Below the pieces are notes generated by a model. That model did not search any database, was not told the DNA's origin, and saw only the letters and a program-made list of their open reading frames with translations. Shown here piece after piece: positions 10,865-23,754 of a DNA stretch of 64,000 bases; within the stretch, counting starts at the first letter, position 1; each line of letters begins with the position of its first letter. Both the position numbers and the translations under genes were made by a program. Source of the stretch: Brachynemurus nebulosus. Taxonomy: Eukaryota; Arthropoda; Insecta; Neuroptera; Myrmeleontidae. Where the stretch lies: assembly GCA_035578155.1 (NCBI GenBank), contig JAPWDM010000001.1:86545150-86609149 (forward strand). Direction: 5' to 3'.

Positions 10865-11943
10865 CTAGTCGTCGGCTAAACGGACGAATAAAATAACTTA
10901 GTCGTTCGCTAAACGGATGAATAAGTTGCTAGTCGTCCGCTAAACGGACGAATAAAATAACTTAGTCGTCCGCTAAACGGATGAATAAAATAACTTAGTC
11001 GTCCGTAAAGTATTGACTTTTCACGTAAGTATTGATTTTTAAGTTATTAGTTCTTAAATAAATGGGAGTAATTTAGAATCATATTTAAAAAATCGAATTG
11101 AAAATCTAGGTTGTGAGGTTGGTTTCGGTTAGGTTAGTTTAGTTAGATTTGACAATATACCGCGATTTTTTATATAAAAACTAGATGGTGTGGTTGCTTT
11201 TGGTTAGGTTAGGGTATTCGGGCAAAGGGTAACTTTAACTAACCTCACCACCTAGTTTTTTTCAGCAAAGTCGAAGTATATTGTCAAAAATAACTAAACT
11301 GAGCTAACCTTAACTATCTTTACCACCTAGTTTTTATATCAAAGTCGAAGTATATTGTCAAAACTAACCTAACCTTCGGGCAAAGGGTAACCTTAACTAA
11401 CCTCACTACCTAGTTTTTATATCAAAGTCGAAGTATATTGTCAAAACTAACCCAACCTTCGGGCAAAGGGTAAACTTAACTAACCTCACCACCTAGTTTT
11501 CATATCAAATATCGAAGTATATTGTCAAAACTAACCTAACATTCGGGCAAAGGGTAACCTTAACTAACCTCACCACCTAGTTTTCATATCAAATATCGAA
11601 GTATATTGTCAAAACTAACTAAACTAACCTAATCAAAACCAACCTCACCACCATTTCTTATATCAAAAATCGAGGTATATTGTCAAAATTAACTAAACTA
11701 ACCTAACCAAAACCAACCTCACCACTTAGTTTATCAATTCGATTTTTTAAATATGATTCTAAATTACTTTCATTTATTTAAGAACTAATAACATTATTAA
11801 AAATCAATACTTACGCGAAAAATCAATACTTTACGGACGACTAAGTTATTTTATTCATCCGTTTAGCGGACGACTAAGTTATTTTATTCATCCGTTTAGC
11901 GGACGACTAAGTTATTTTATTCGTCCGTTTAGCGGACGACTAG
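10865..11943. mobile_element. Foldback element inserted in the right TIR of element-2
   Basis: The outer ends are CTAGTCGTC...GACGACTAG. Each end has several ~37 bp units containing TCGTCCGCTAAACGGACGA, itself a small hairpin, followed by AATAAAATAACTTAG. The arms (about 10865-11105 and 11735-11943) are inverted copies. The middle (11100-11740) is a tandem array of about six ~85 bp units with CCTCACCACCTAGTTTT and CGAAGTATATTGTCAAAACT. No coding capacity. No clear target duplication was seen. Confidence 0.8.
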
Positions 11944-12618
11944 ACACTTCGTAATAACAAACCTTATGTGCTACCTGTTAGCACTGTTTCGATTATGTGT
12001 TCAGAGTTATATGATTGCTGTGCCATCTTCTCCTGGAATTTTGAATCTAGGTACCGAGTTCGCAGTGATTCAGACTAGCAACGCCATCTTTTAATGGTTG
12101 GTTTAACTATCAAAAAGGATTTTCGGCGCCACCTATTAGCAATTTTTCAAATTTACGCACAGAGTTCTCTAGTATTCAGGCTAGCAACGCCATCTAGTAG
12201 CGAAACTTGGAATTTGCAGAGCTAAAAGGTGACTGCGCCATCCATTAGGGAAATTTTGAGTTCTTAGGTTAAGCTAAGTTCGCTTAGGTCTCGTTAGGTT
12301 AGATCAAATTTCGCTAGGTGTCGTTAGGTTAGTTTCCGTTAAGTTACATTAAGTTCCGTTCGGTTCCGTTAGGTTAGATGAAGTTTCGTTAGGTTCCGTT
12401 GGGTTAGAAAAAATTTCCTTGGGTTTCTTTAAATTAGACCAAGTTCCGTTAGGTTAGACAAAATTTCGTTCGGTTCCGTTAGGTTTGAGACCAAAACATT
12501 CCTCCACCCACCGTCGGAGGTTTCTAGTACCGCTCTGGGTAAATTTGCCACCACCCGAGGTCACTCAAGAAATCGGATGGTGGGAGGGTGGGCCCCGTAG
12601 CACCATATTTCTACTACT
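11944..12618. repeat. Right TIR of element-2, outer part
   Basis: Inverted copy of 7280-7700. The inner part of the same TIR is at 10600-10864, separated by the foldback insertion. Confidence 0.8.
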
Positions 12619-12930
12619 GTCATGCCCGGTAATTTTGAATTGCTAAGTAAGCTTGGGACTTTTTACGACAGCATTAGCTCAGTTACAGTATCAGCTATGA
12701 AAATAATATGAAATGAAAAAAAATTAATTTCAATTTTCAACCTAAGGGCCAAATTACAACGGTTGGGATTGGTGGCGGTTGAGCACTTGGTTGCTTTATG
12801 TTGAAATAAGTATTACGATTTTGTTAATTTAAAGTCAAACTTATTCGCGTCTAACAATCGGCTTAAAGTCTAACAATCGGCCGTTATTTGTTGTTATATC
12901 CCTCTATTTCTCTTGTGTGGGCGTAATGGT

Positions 12931-15383
12931 TGTAGCAAAAATTAAAAATTAAAAATTTTAAATATATTATTATATTTATTGATTATTGATTAATTATTGG
13001 TTGAGGGGTTAAACTTGAGTGCTACATACGGGTTGATTGGGGTTTCGATCAGCAGAGCATTTCTCCGGGTCTTATGGAGACAAGAGTGAGTGGCAGTGGA
13101 AGATTATGGTCGCAGATCGTTTTCCCAAAACCATGAGATCCCCAAATAACCTAAATTTTCTTTCGACTACCAAAAGGGTGGTTTTTAAATTAGAAATACG
13201 AAAATTCATAAATAACAATTTTATTACAATGAAGGTAACTAGAAACAACTTTTGAATTACAGTATTTGGAATCTTTGAATTTACAATAAATAATTACAAG
13301 ATTGGAATAAATTTACATAATATGTTTTAAAATAGAATTTGCATCTTAGTCTTTGGTGTGGTCATACTTTCCAAACCGAGACGCACGATATAAGTATATA
13401 GTGTGTACTGGCTATGGGAATGTATCACCACATCAGTTGGTAAATTTATAAATTATAAATTTATACACCTTTGGGTTAAACATAAATTTGAAGTTTCGAA
13501 TTTTATGGAACAATTTTAAATATTGCTATAAAATATATTTTCTAAAGATATGTTATTAATTAAATTAAATTGATGTCACTATTTGAAATTTATAATTGTA
13601 TCTTTAAAATTTATGACTAGAACAACCTGTATAAGTATTTTATAAGTACCAAATTTTATGAAATTGTAAATTAGTCGATATGACAAAAATAAAATTAGAT
13701 TTAAATTAAAATGTTTTAGAAAGTTACGTTACGAGTTCTATTTCGCAAGTAAATTATACGATTTAAAGGATTATATCAGATAACTATATTATTTTGCAAA
13801 ATTACTATTAAATTGAATTGAAATAATATCGAAAGTTACTTTATAAGTTATATTTCGTAAATAAATTATATGATTTAAAGGATTATACCAGATATCGAAA
13901 TATTAGTAAAGGTTACACGTGCTTTTTCAATTTTTTAAACCGGAAATGATTATGTAATTGAAAGACCATTGAATTATAAATAGGATGTTTAAATATTTGA
14001 AAACTTCCTTAATAATGAATTAAACAAATTTAAATTAACTTAACCTATACTGGCAGAACTGATGTTCGCCGCATCGACGTACGTGTCGGAAAATTAAATT
14101 TAAATTAACCTTAAACTATACTGGCTGAACTTTACGTTCGCCGCATCGACTTACATGTCGGAAACTAAACTTAGATTAACTTTAAACTATACTGGCTGAA
14201 CTTTACGTTCGCCGCATCGACTTACATGTCGGAAAACTAAATTTAAACTATACTGGCTGAACTTTACGTTCGCCGCATCGACTTACATGTCGGAAAAATA
14301 AATTATAAACTTATCAATTTAATAAACTATAATATTCGTAAACTATAAGTTATTTTTAGTCGTAGACTTTTTTGCTGAATCCCCAGGAAATCTTTTGGAA
14401 ATCTGGATGAATGCGAAAGTACAAACGACGTTAAATATTTAAACGTAAATTATTTTTACATGTTACATTTAATTATTTTTTCTTTTATATATCTAATATA
14501 TATATAAATTATCTTTTTATTTTAGTTTAAATAAATTTCCAAAATATATTTATTTTAAATTAATTATACGATTTTTCAAATTTTAAAATTATCCTACATG
14601 CTACGTTTAATTATTTTCTAATCATTTAAATATAAATTATTTTTGCATTATGTTTAAGTAAATTTCCAAATATGTTATAGTAAATTATATAATTTTTTCA
14701 AATTTTAAATTTATCCTACATGCTACGTTTAATTATTTTTTCTAATCATTTAAATATAAATTATTTTTCGATTAAGTTTAAGTAAATTTCCAGATATGTT
14801 ACAGTAAAATAATACTTATCTTAACGATGAAGAATTTGTAATTTTCAACAATACACTTAAATGAATAATACTTAAACTAATTTTAAAATATACATATTTT
14901 TTATTTTTGATGTGTGCAGCCCGAAGGCCACACGAGAAGAGAACTTCTCGCTAACTTTCTTCTAACTCTAACTGTCTTGTGTGCCTTTTTAATTTGTATA
15001 AGTTATTTATTTAATTATGTAATTTGTTTTGTTAATTATATTTTTTTGAAAAATAAATGTTTAATTAAATAATGTACCCATTTGATATAAATTTAAATTT
15101 CAGATTTCTGCAAACGTGTAATTAGTTTTTTACATTGTCCCTAGATATCAATTTGAAACTATAACACTAGATGTCGTTAATATATATACATATATAATTG
15201 ATTTTTTTGAATTCTTTGAGATGACATATTGGACTGATATTAATTTCAAATATAAATGTTAGATGTCAGTATCTTTGACATTTTTACATATCGATTATTT
15301 ATTAATTAGATTAAAGTTCTATTATCGATTTCCAAAGTAAATGTTGAATTGATTGATCACATGTAGCAATAATTATTGCTACA
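12931..15383 (-). repeat. 3' LTR (2453 bp)
   Basis: Appears identical to 17287-19748 in the parts I compared, apart from small A/T-rich length differences in the first ~60 bases. It contains four ~55 bp tandem units at 14037-14300 with TACTGGCTGAACTTTACGTT and CGCCGCATCGACTTACATGT. Confidence 0.9.
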
Positions 15384-15439
15384 TTTCACCCCGTTTGCAA
15401 AAAGCGGAACGCTACGTAAATTTATGTTGGTTCTAAATA

Positions 15440-16540
15440 CCTTATATGACATATACTGATCGGAAGTATGTGGATCTTGTAAAATGGCGGTTGACGGTGA
15501 AAGATGTTGTAGAATTTTCTTGTAGACCCATTGATTAACTGCGAAATTCGATGTTGGTGGACGATTTGGTGTTAGATTTTTAATACATTCATGTGCTTTT
15601 GTTACTGCTTGTTGAACCTTTTGTGGATTGGGTTTATCAGCTTGTAAGATTTATCATAATTCAGTATTTCGTTTATTGGAGTTAGCATCTGGCGGTTTAA
15701 AAAATACTTGTGCTGGAGATGCATTTATTAGTGAATTATACGAATTGCCGATGGTGAAGATTGCGTACTTTAGAAAGGTATCCCAAATTGCGTGATTGCT
15801 TGAATATTGTAAATTATTGTGGTTAATTTTAGTTTTATATTTCTAATAGTACGTTCTGGTGCATTTGCCCTTGGATTATATGGAGCGGAGTAAATTTGGT
15901 GAATCGCTCTCTCGAAGCAGAAGTTGTTGTATCTTTCACTATGAAATACTGATTAGTAATTTGATGGTATTGTTGATCCGTATTTCAAATGTGGTGAACG
16001 TTATCTAGTGTACTTATAACGACTTTTGATGATGTTTTCCTTGTAGGTTTAGCAATGATCCAACCGTTGAAGTAATCTGCAATCACAAGATATATTTGAA
16101 GTCTTGTCCTCTGGGGGGTCCACGAGTTCTTATAATTGAGTGTACGAAATCGATGAAATTTTTTGAAATATTTTTTGGGGGGTAACTTTGGAAAGCGATA
16201 TTACAATTTTGTTTACTAGATTTTACTCTGTATAAATATTACAATTGTTTACATATTCTTTTACAATTTTATATAAATTGGGATAATGAAATCTGTTAAG
16301 TATTTTACGGTACGTACAAATAATTGGAACATAAGAAGAAAATATTGATCTATGAAAATAATTTAATACATACTGTAAGATTGATTTTGGTAAAACAATT
16401 TGTTTTTTATGTTTGTCAAGAGATGTATGTATCAACAAACCTTCCCGAATACGAAAATTATTAACGACATTTCCAGCTCGTATTCGCTGGAGTTCGGTTT
16501 TCGTAAATGGGTCGCTCCGTCGAGTGATCTCGGTAGACAT
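15440..16540 (-). pseudogene. Decayed LTR-element integrase
   Basis: At 16540-16223 (minus) an open frame of 105 residues resembles the N-terminal zinc-binding region of retroelement integrases: a YFHRS histidine position followed by YPNLYKIVKEYVNNC, though the last Cys of the H2C2 set appears lost. Further along the minus strand, in another frame, 16130-16050 reads YILVIADYFNGW, which matches the first Asp of the integrase core. Frameshifts and stops separate these pieces, and no reverse transcriptase or protease is recognisable. Non-functional. Confidence 0.75.
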
Positions 16541-17272
16541 ATAATTATTTGGGTGAAAATTTATGTTATTTTATTAAATTCTGGATATTATCTAATTTTT
16601 GATTATTTATGTATAAATTATTTTCATTTGTATAGTATTTTTTGTAAGTTTATTTAATTATCTTTTGATTCTAAATTTTTGTATTGTTTGTTAATTATTT
16701 TCGATATTATTCATTATTTATATTTAGTATTTATATTTGCTCTAAGTTTTATTAATTTCGATATCTATATGTTATTTGATTCAAAGGTATTTATATTTGT
16801 TCTAAATTATATTAATTTCGATATCTGTATGTTATTTGATTCTAAGAATTTGATGAGAGAATTATTTTTTTTTTTTTTGAATGTGAAATTTGGCAAAGGT
16901 TTTGAGAATCGTTTGGGAATGTATTTTGATTGGTTTACTGATGGTTGTAGGATTTATGTATGTGGAATTTGTGTATAGATTTAGGAATATACTTATCTTG
17001 TTTATCTGTAGATTTGAGTATCTTGAATTGATTGAAATCCCAAATATGATATTTAAAGTTCCATATATAATCTTTTTTGGTATTGACCGCTTGTGTCAAA
17101 TTGCCTCAAATGGTTTGATACTTTTCCAACAATAAGGTATATATAAACTAAACTTCTTCTTGATATATTTCCTGTTACATAGATTGATATTTAAAATATA
17201 TGTTAAATGTTAAAGATGGAAACCAAGATGCAAATTATAAATTAATAATAACAAGTTTGGGAAATTTTCTTA

Positions 17273-17282
17273 TCTGCTACCA
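17273..17282 (-). promoter_or_regulatory. Primer-binding site of the LTR element
   Basis: Minus-strand TGGTAGCAGA, 4 bases from the LTR edge; it equals the complement of the 3' end of initiator-Met tRNA as used by several retroelements. It fixes the element's orientation. Confidence 0.7.
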
Positions 17283-17286
17283 TTAA

Positions 17287-19748
17287 TGTAGCAAAAAATT
17301 AAAAATTAAAAATTAAATAATTTAAATATAATTATTATATTTATTGATTATTGATTAATTATTGGTTGAGGGGTTAAACTTGAGTGCTACATACGGGTTG
17401 ATTGGGGTTTCGATCAGCAGAGCATTTCTCCGGGTCTTATGGAGACAAGAGTGAGTGGCAGTGGAAGATTATGGTCGCAGATCGTTTTCCCAAAACCATG
17501 AGATCCCCAAATAACCTAAATTTTCTTTCGACTACCAAAAGGGTGGTTTTTAAATTAGAAATACGAAAATTCATAAATAACAATTTTATTACAATGAAGG
17601 TAACTAGAAACAACTTTTGAATTACAGTATTTGGAATCTTTGAATTTACAATAAATAATTACAAGATTGGAATAAATTTACATAATATGTTTTAAAATAG
17701 AATTTGCATCTTAGTCTTTGGTGTGGTCATACTTTCCAAACCGAGACGCACGATATAAGTATATAGTGTGTACTGGCTATGGGAATGTATCACCACATCA
17801 GTTGGTAAATTTATAAATTATAAATTTATACACCTTTGGGTTAAACATAAATTTGAAGTTTCGAATTTTATGGAACAATTTTAAATATTGCTATAAAATA
17901 TATTTTCTAAAGATATGTTATTAATTAAATTAAATTGATGTCACTATTTGAAATTTATAATTGTATCTTTAAAATTTATGACTAGAACAACCTGTATAAG
18001 TATTTTATAAGTACCAAATTTTATGAAATTGTAAATTAGTCGATATGACAAAAATAAAATTAGATTTAAATTAAAATGTTTTAGAAAGTTACGTTACGAG
18101 TTCTATTTCGCAAGTAAATTATACGATTTAAAGGATTATATCAGATAACTATATTATTTTGCAAAATTACTATTAAATTGAATTGAAATAATATCGAAAG
18201 TTACTTTATAAGTTATATTTCGTAAATAAATTATATGATTTAAAGGATTATACCAGATATCGAAATATTAGTAAAGGTTACACGTGCTTTTTCAATTTTT
18301 TAAACCGGAAATGATTATGTAATTGAAAGACCATTGAATTATAAATAGGATGTTTAAATATTTGAAAACTTCCTTAATAATGAATTAAACAAATTTAAAT
18401 TAACTTAACCTATACTGGCAGAACTGATGTTCGCCGCATCGACGTACGTGTCGGAAAATTAAATTTAAATTAACCTTAAACTATACTGGCTGAACTTTAC
18501 GTTCGCCGCATCGACTTACATGTCGGAAACTAAACTTAGATTAACTTTAAACTATACTGGCTGAACTTTACGTTCGCCGCATCGACTTACATGTCGGAAA
18601 ACTAAATTTAAACTATACTGGCTGAACTTTACGTTCGCCGCATCGACTTACATGTCGGAAAAATAAATTATAAACTTATCAATTTAATAAACTATAATAT
18701 TCGTAAACTATAAGTTATTTTTAGTCGTAGACTTTTTTGCTGAATCCCCAGGAAATCTTTTGGAAATCTGGATGAATGCGAAAGTACAAACGACGTTAAA
18801 TATTTAAACGTAAATTATTTTTACATGTTACATTTAATTATTTTTTCTTTTATATATCTAATATATATATAAATTATCTTTTTATTTTAGTTTAAATAAA
18901 TTTCCAAAATATATTTATTTTAAATTAATTATACGATTTTTCAAATTTTAAAATTATCCTACATGCTACGTTTAATTATTTTCTAATCATTTAAATATAA
19001 ATTATTTTTGCATTATGTTTAAGTAAATTTCCAAATATGTTATAGTAAATTATATAATTTTTTCAAATTTTAAATTTATCCTACATGCTACGTTTAATTA
19101 TTTTTTCTAATCATTTAAATATAAATTATTTTTCGATTAAGTTTAAGTAAATTTCCAGATATGTTACAGTAAAATAATACTTATCTTAACGATGAAGAAT
19201 TTGTAATTTTCAACAATACACTTAAATGAATAATACTTAAACTAATTTTAAAATATACATATTTTTTATTTTTGATGTGTGCAGCCCGAAGGCCACACGA
19301 GAAGAGAACTTCTCGCTAACTTTCTTCTAACTCTAACTGTCTTGTGTGCCTTTTTAATTTGTATAAGTTATTTATTTAATTATGTAATTTGTTTTGTTAA
19401 TTATATTTTTTTGAAAAATAAATGTTTAATTAAATAATGTACCCATTTGATATAAATTTAAATTTCAGATTTCTGCAAACGTGTAATTAGTTTTTTACAT
19501 TGTCCCTAGATATCAATTTGAAACTATAACACTAGATGTCGTTAATATATATACATATATAATTGATTTTTTTGAATTCTTTGAGATGACATATTGGACT
19601 GATATTAATTTCAAATATAAATGTTAGATGTCAGTATCTTTGACATTTTTACATATCGATTATTTATTAATTAGATTAAAGTTCTATTATCGATTTCCAA
19701 AGTAAATGTTGAATTGATTGATCACATGTAGCAATAATTATTGCTACA
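17287..19748 (-). repeat. 5' LTR (2462 bp)
   Basis: Partner of 12931-15383. It has the same internal 4-unit tandem repeat (18390-18660). Short open frames within the LTRs are simply repeated and show no coding signature. Confidence 0.9.
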
Positions 19749-19752
19749 TGGT

Positions 19753-20890
19753 TGAATTTCCAGAATGGAAATCGCTAGTAACACAGATTAGTTTTATATC
19801 ACAGCGAAATGACTAAATCGAATTCGACTAAATTTAGTACAAATATTATCTGCACGTAAAATGGTTTTGTAATAAAAAATATAAAATATGAATTAGACGT
19901 GTCTTTTTTTATCGGGCATTTTTTGCCAACAAAATGAGTATTTTGCCAGAATTAAGCAATTTTTCAAATTTTTTTTACATCAAGCCAAAGTAAAGGGCCA
20001 TTGCTCTAAGTTAATTACTTTTTGAGAAAAATTAGAAAATATGTTGGAAGAAATCATTTTTCATTACACTCGCACTCACAGTCTTTTTCTTTCTGTCTCA
20101 TGTTTTGTGATGCTACATTCGAAAAAAAGGCTTTATAGGTGGCGTGTCATTATTTTTTTTAATCCAATTTAACGATTCAGCTATATTCTATGTCTCTCAA
20201 TTAAATATGTTTTTATAATATAGCTATTCCTTTTTCTTTTTTGAAAAAAATTATCACGAAAATTTGTTTTATGTTAGAAGTGATAGATTACGTTACCACG
20301 GAATTAAGACTATTAACATTTTGGTACAATTGCATAAAAATTACGTTAAACCACATTGAAAAAATAACACTTTTAACGTAAATTTATGCGCATTTGAATA
20401 TACTCTTAATAATTTTTTACATACAATGTAAGCACAATATATTCAATTTTAATACTACTTGCACTTTCAATTTTTTTTCTACAAAAAAAAAAATATATAT
20501 ATATATATTTTGACAAAATTCTATCAATTATATCATAATTTCATTTTGGAAATATTAAAATATTTTAAGGCGAATCATTTAAAAAGAATTAAATTAATAA
20601 ATTAAAGGCGAACATTTATATATTTTACACATGTGTGGTGAAAACTTTAGTTTTTTGAAAAAATTTAACAAAATTTTTAAATACTTACAATAAATGTATT
20701 TGAAAGGTAACACCGGTAATTTTTTGTTTTAATTTCTTTAAGTAATTTATTATTACATTTTCTTTTAGAACTTTAATTTCCACGGGAGAAAATCTTGGTC
20801 GTTTAATACACATTTTTAAAATATCCTTTTGAATTTTATAACTAAATAATAACAAATAAAACGACGGCGCCAAAAGCACTAATTATAATG
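19753..20890. other. AT-rich stretch with a weak small ORF
   Basis: Mostly non-coding. On the minus strand 20879-20685 an open frame contains RPRFSPVEIKVLKENV, faintly like the start of a Myb/SANT-type DNA-binding helix; this is not enough to call a gene. Confidence 0.35.
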
Positions 20891-20899
20891 GCATATAAA

Positions 20900-21365
20900 T
20901 AATTTTGAAAATTTTGAAAATTTTTTCACTGTTAGAGAGGTAATTTATTTTAGATAGATATAAATTACGTTATGTAAGATCCGCCAGGGTCTATGGAACT
21001 CCCAAGTGTAAAAAAAGAAAAGAGTGACCGATTTGGAAAATTTTTTCACTGTTACAGCGGTAAACAATTTTAGGTGGATATAACTTATATATTGTATGAG
21101 GTCGGCCAGGGTCCTGGGATCTTAAAAGCGTCAAAAATAAACTAACCGACCGATTTTGAAATTTTTTTCACTGTTAGAGAGCTAAACAATTTTAGATAGA
21201 TATAGATTACGTTATGTAAGGTCCGACAGAGTTAATGGGACCTAAAAGTGACAAAAATTAAATAACTGACCGATCTTGAAAATTTTTTCATTATTACAGA
21301 GGTAAACTATTTTAAATAGGTACAGGTTGTGTTATCTGAGATCCACAACTGTCCTGTGGATGCAA
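20900..21365 (-). repeat. Satellite array, inverted relative to 2741-3935
   Basis: About four units of ~120 bp with AAATTTTTTCACTGTTAGAG, GATATAAATTACGTTATGTA and GACCGATTTTGAAAAT, the reverse complement of the left satellite unit. Confidence 0.8.
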
Positions 21366-21399
21366 ATGCGGCACAGAATACTACACAACGGGTTCATAT

Positions 21400-21401
<2 letters not shown>

Positions 21402-21465
<64 letters not shown>
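21402..21465. repeat. (TA)n microsatellite
   Basis: About 30 TA units, into which the MITE at 21466 inserted. Confidence 0.95.
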
Positions 21466-21468
<3 letters not shown>

Positions 21469-22180
21469 GGTGGTCCAGAATTATGTACCGTAATTGCTGG
21501 AGCTGATAGTATGTTTAAAAATAATGGTACCTTTTCATCTACACTTTTTTCCAAAACTCAATAATAAGGGTGATAAAGCAGAGGGGTAAAATGTAGAGGG
21601 GTGGAACGAAACTGACTTCTTTTTTTTAAAATTTTTTAGGCGGTTTTGATTACTGGATTCATATTCTAGGGGCGCGTATTAACATTAAGATAATTAATTT
21701 TATGGTATCAATTATTCGATCACTTATGATTAGGGGATAATTTGGAAATAGATACTTCTACTTTAAATTACTCGAAAACGGTAATATTTATCGGAATGTA
21801 ACAAGTATACATTTTTTGCGTGAAACTGTCTGAGGAATCATATTATCAGGGATTTTGTTTAAATAATTGCAGATTAAAAAAGAAAAGACGTGATAACTCA
21901 CACCTACCACCCAAAACCATCCCTTAGTCATGAGTGGTGGAATAAGTGTTGACATAAATTTAATCCTTCTAACGCAAAAGAAGTAGCCCTAAAATATCAA
22001 TCCGTTATTCAAAAGCGTTTGGAAAATATTTAAGAAATAATGGTTTTCGTTTCACCCCTTTACAGAGTTGTATCTCCCTTATTATTGAGTTTTGAAAAAA
22101 AGTGTACATGAAAAGGTATCATTATTTTTGAACGTACTACGAGCTCTACCAATTACAGTACATAATTCTGGACCAACTTG
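21466..22180. mobile_element. MITE, CAGGGTGGTCCAGAATTATG family
   Basis: TIRs of about 100 bp: CAGGGTGGTCCAGAATTATG at the left and its inverted, slightly diverged copy ending CTTG at 22180. Both ends lie next to TA inside TA arrays, consistent with a TA target duplication. A second, left-truncated copy lies at 52643-53268. No transposase. Confidence 0.85.
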
Positions 22181-22182
22181 TA

Positions 22183-22186
<4 letters not shown>

Positions 22187-22259
<73 letters not shown>
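22187..22259. repeat. (TA)n microsatellite
   Basis: About 36 TA units. Confidence 0.95.
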
Positions 22260-22261
<2 letters not shown>

Positions 22262-22285
22262 CGAGAGTCTACTATATATATATAT

Positions 22286-22661
22286 AGTAGACTTTCGTTA
22301 ATTGAAACTTGCGATAATTCGAAACTCTCTATAATTCAAAGGTATCACGAGTTCCCTACAAAATCTCTTTATATTTCGAACTAAAACAATACATTTGTAT
22401 ACACTTGGTAATTCGAACGAAAAAATCATTGCTACGTAACAAAACGACGCGTTAACTCGAACTCATCGGCGTCAAACACTCGACAATTCAAAGTTGCAGA
22501 GAGAAAGAGACAGAACGATTGTAAGTGTATTTTAAGACAAGTTCAAGTTCACTCGTCTCAAATGCTTAAAAAATTAAAATTGTTACCTGTGACAATTCGA
22601 ACCTCTCTATAATTCGAAATATTTTAAGAGTCCCTCGAGTTTCGAATTAACCAGAGTCGAC

Positions 22662-22663
<2 letters not shown>
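22286..22663. mobile_element. Pogo/Tigger-type MITE
   Basis: The left end AGTAGACTTTCGTTAATT and the right end are inverted copies and match the classic pogo/Tigger terminal pattern (AGTAGACTCTCGTTAATTCG-like). Further internal copies of ATAATTCGAA and CTCTCTATAATTC occur. It is flanked by TA. A second, isolated pogo end (AACGAGAGTCTAC, 22260-22272) sits head-to-head just to its left. Confidence 0.8.
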
Positions 22664-22671
<8 letters not shown>

Positions 22672-22743
<72 letters not shown>

Positions 22744-22850
22744 ATATATATATATATAAGTATATATGTAATTAATGTATAAAGTAATTAATATATATAT
22801 ATAAGTATATATGTATATACATATATGTGTATATATATATATATATATAA
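22672..22850. repeat. (TA)n microsatellite with TG interruptions
   Basis: A pure TA array to about 22740, then TATG/TAAG-interrupted TA repeats. Confidence 0.95.
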
Positions 22851-23102
22851 GTTACCTCAGCAGTTAATACGAGAACCTAACCCGGTTTTGTGGTAAGAAC
22901 AGTAATTGGAAATTATTTTTTATCTTGAAAACGGCTACATAAGCAACAAAATACTAAGAGGTCAGTTTTGTCAACGACTTATGGGACATTTGAAAAAATT
23001 TTTTCAAATTGGAAAAAATCATTGGCGTGCGTTTTTTTCTTCAAAAATATGTCAACTACTAGAGTTACAAAAAATATTAGGTCATAGAAGTTTACTTTCT
23101 TT

Positions 23103-23265
23103 GTAAATAATAAACAAATACTTTACTTTGTAAAATACCACTTTTATTTTTGAAACTGTGACAATATTGTTTCGAACCGGTAGTTCATTTTCAAACAGAA
23201 CCGGTTCGAAACAATATTGTCACAGTTTCAAAAATAAAAGTGGTATTTTGCAAAGTAAAAGTATT
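23103..23265. mobile_element. Penelope 3'-region fragments, head-to-head
   Basis: A near-perfect palindrome: the arms carry AAATACCACTTTTATTTT, GAAACTGTGACAATATTGTT and TCGAACCGG. The same sequence forms the 3' untranslated region of the Penelope-like copy at 33463-33600, so two 5'-truncated tails face each other. The plus-strand tail is interrupted at 23265 by another element and resumes at 25731. Confidence 0.7.
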
Positions 23266-23754
23266 GGTTACAGTCTCTTATCTGGCTTCACATTTCACAC
23301 TTCAATAAAAAAAAAAAAAAATTGACCTTTTTCGAGACCGTAATAAATTTTATGACTTTTTTTGGTAAAAATATTTTATCCTTTTAAATTTTTCAATATT
23401 TTTAAATTAAGTTAAAAAAAAGTTTAAGTTCAATATGGATTTATATGTGACGAAGCAAAAAATCATAGATCCTTGATATTGCTTGCATTAAAGTTGGGAA
23501 TTTCAAAATGCCAATTAGATTGTGAACTTTATTTTATCGGCTGATTTTTCTGACATAGCAGTAATTTTATTAGGTAAATTTAATAATTTTAATAAATAAT
23601 TTTTTCTTATTTGAAATTGAATTAACTATGATAAGCAAACTAAGTAAATAATTTATGATAATTTTTATAGCGTAATGATTTCCATAACAGTTAATAATTT
23701 AAAATAATTTTCTTTTTCATAACATACTTTGATGTTACATATGTTACGTCACAC

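Larger units (their letters stand above)
7280..12618 (+). mobile_element. Element-2: complete copy of the gene A TIR family
   Basis: The left end AGTAGTAGAAATATGG (7280) matches the inverted right end (12618), and homology continues inward for roughly 600 bp through the GGTGGGTGGAG block, tandem repeats and promoter. Flanking hexamers are ATCATG (7274-7279) and GTCATG (12619-12624), a 5/6 match consistent with a target-site duplication. Order: left TIR, promoter, broken gene A, non-coding interior, mirrored promoter, right TIR. The right TIR is split by a foldback insertion at 10865-11943; without it the element is about 4.26 kb. Long AG-starting TIRs and a possible 6 bp TSD are Polinton-like traits; long TIRs with opposed promoters are also parvovirus-like. 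Neither class can be assigned. Confidence 0.8.
12931..19748 (-). mobile_element. LTR retroelement, minus strand, defective interior
   Basis: Two direct repeats (12931-15383 and 17287-19748) begin TGTAGC and end GCTACA. They are flanked by the 4 bp duplication TGGT (12927-12930 and 19749-19752). On the minus strand the 5' LTR is the right one. It is followed after 4 bases by TGGTAGCAGA (17273-17282), which matches the known primer-binding site for initiator-Met tRNA. A purine-rich tract (ACGGGGTGAAA) abuts the other LTR at about 15384-15394. The 1.9 kb interior retains only decayed integrase. LTRs this long and similar around a broken interior suggest a recent, non-autonomous insertion mobilised in trans. 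It is Ty3/gypsy-like from the integrase and the 4 bp TSD; the family is uncertain. Confidence 0.9.

Noticed and set aside
12000..12500. TTAGG pentamers suggesting insect telomeric repeat
   Set aside because: They occur within degenerate 25-30 bp units in element TIRs, not as pure (TTAGG)n.
13037..13255. Identical 72-codon frames at 13037 and 17402 as a duplicated gene
   Set aside because: They lie within the two LTRs of one retroelement and have no coding signature or family; the duplication is simply the LTR pair.
14037..14300. Possible CRISPR-like array of regularly spaced repeats
   Set aside because: Near-identical full tandem units inside an LTR of a eukaryotic retroelement, with no unique spacers.
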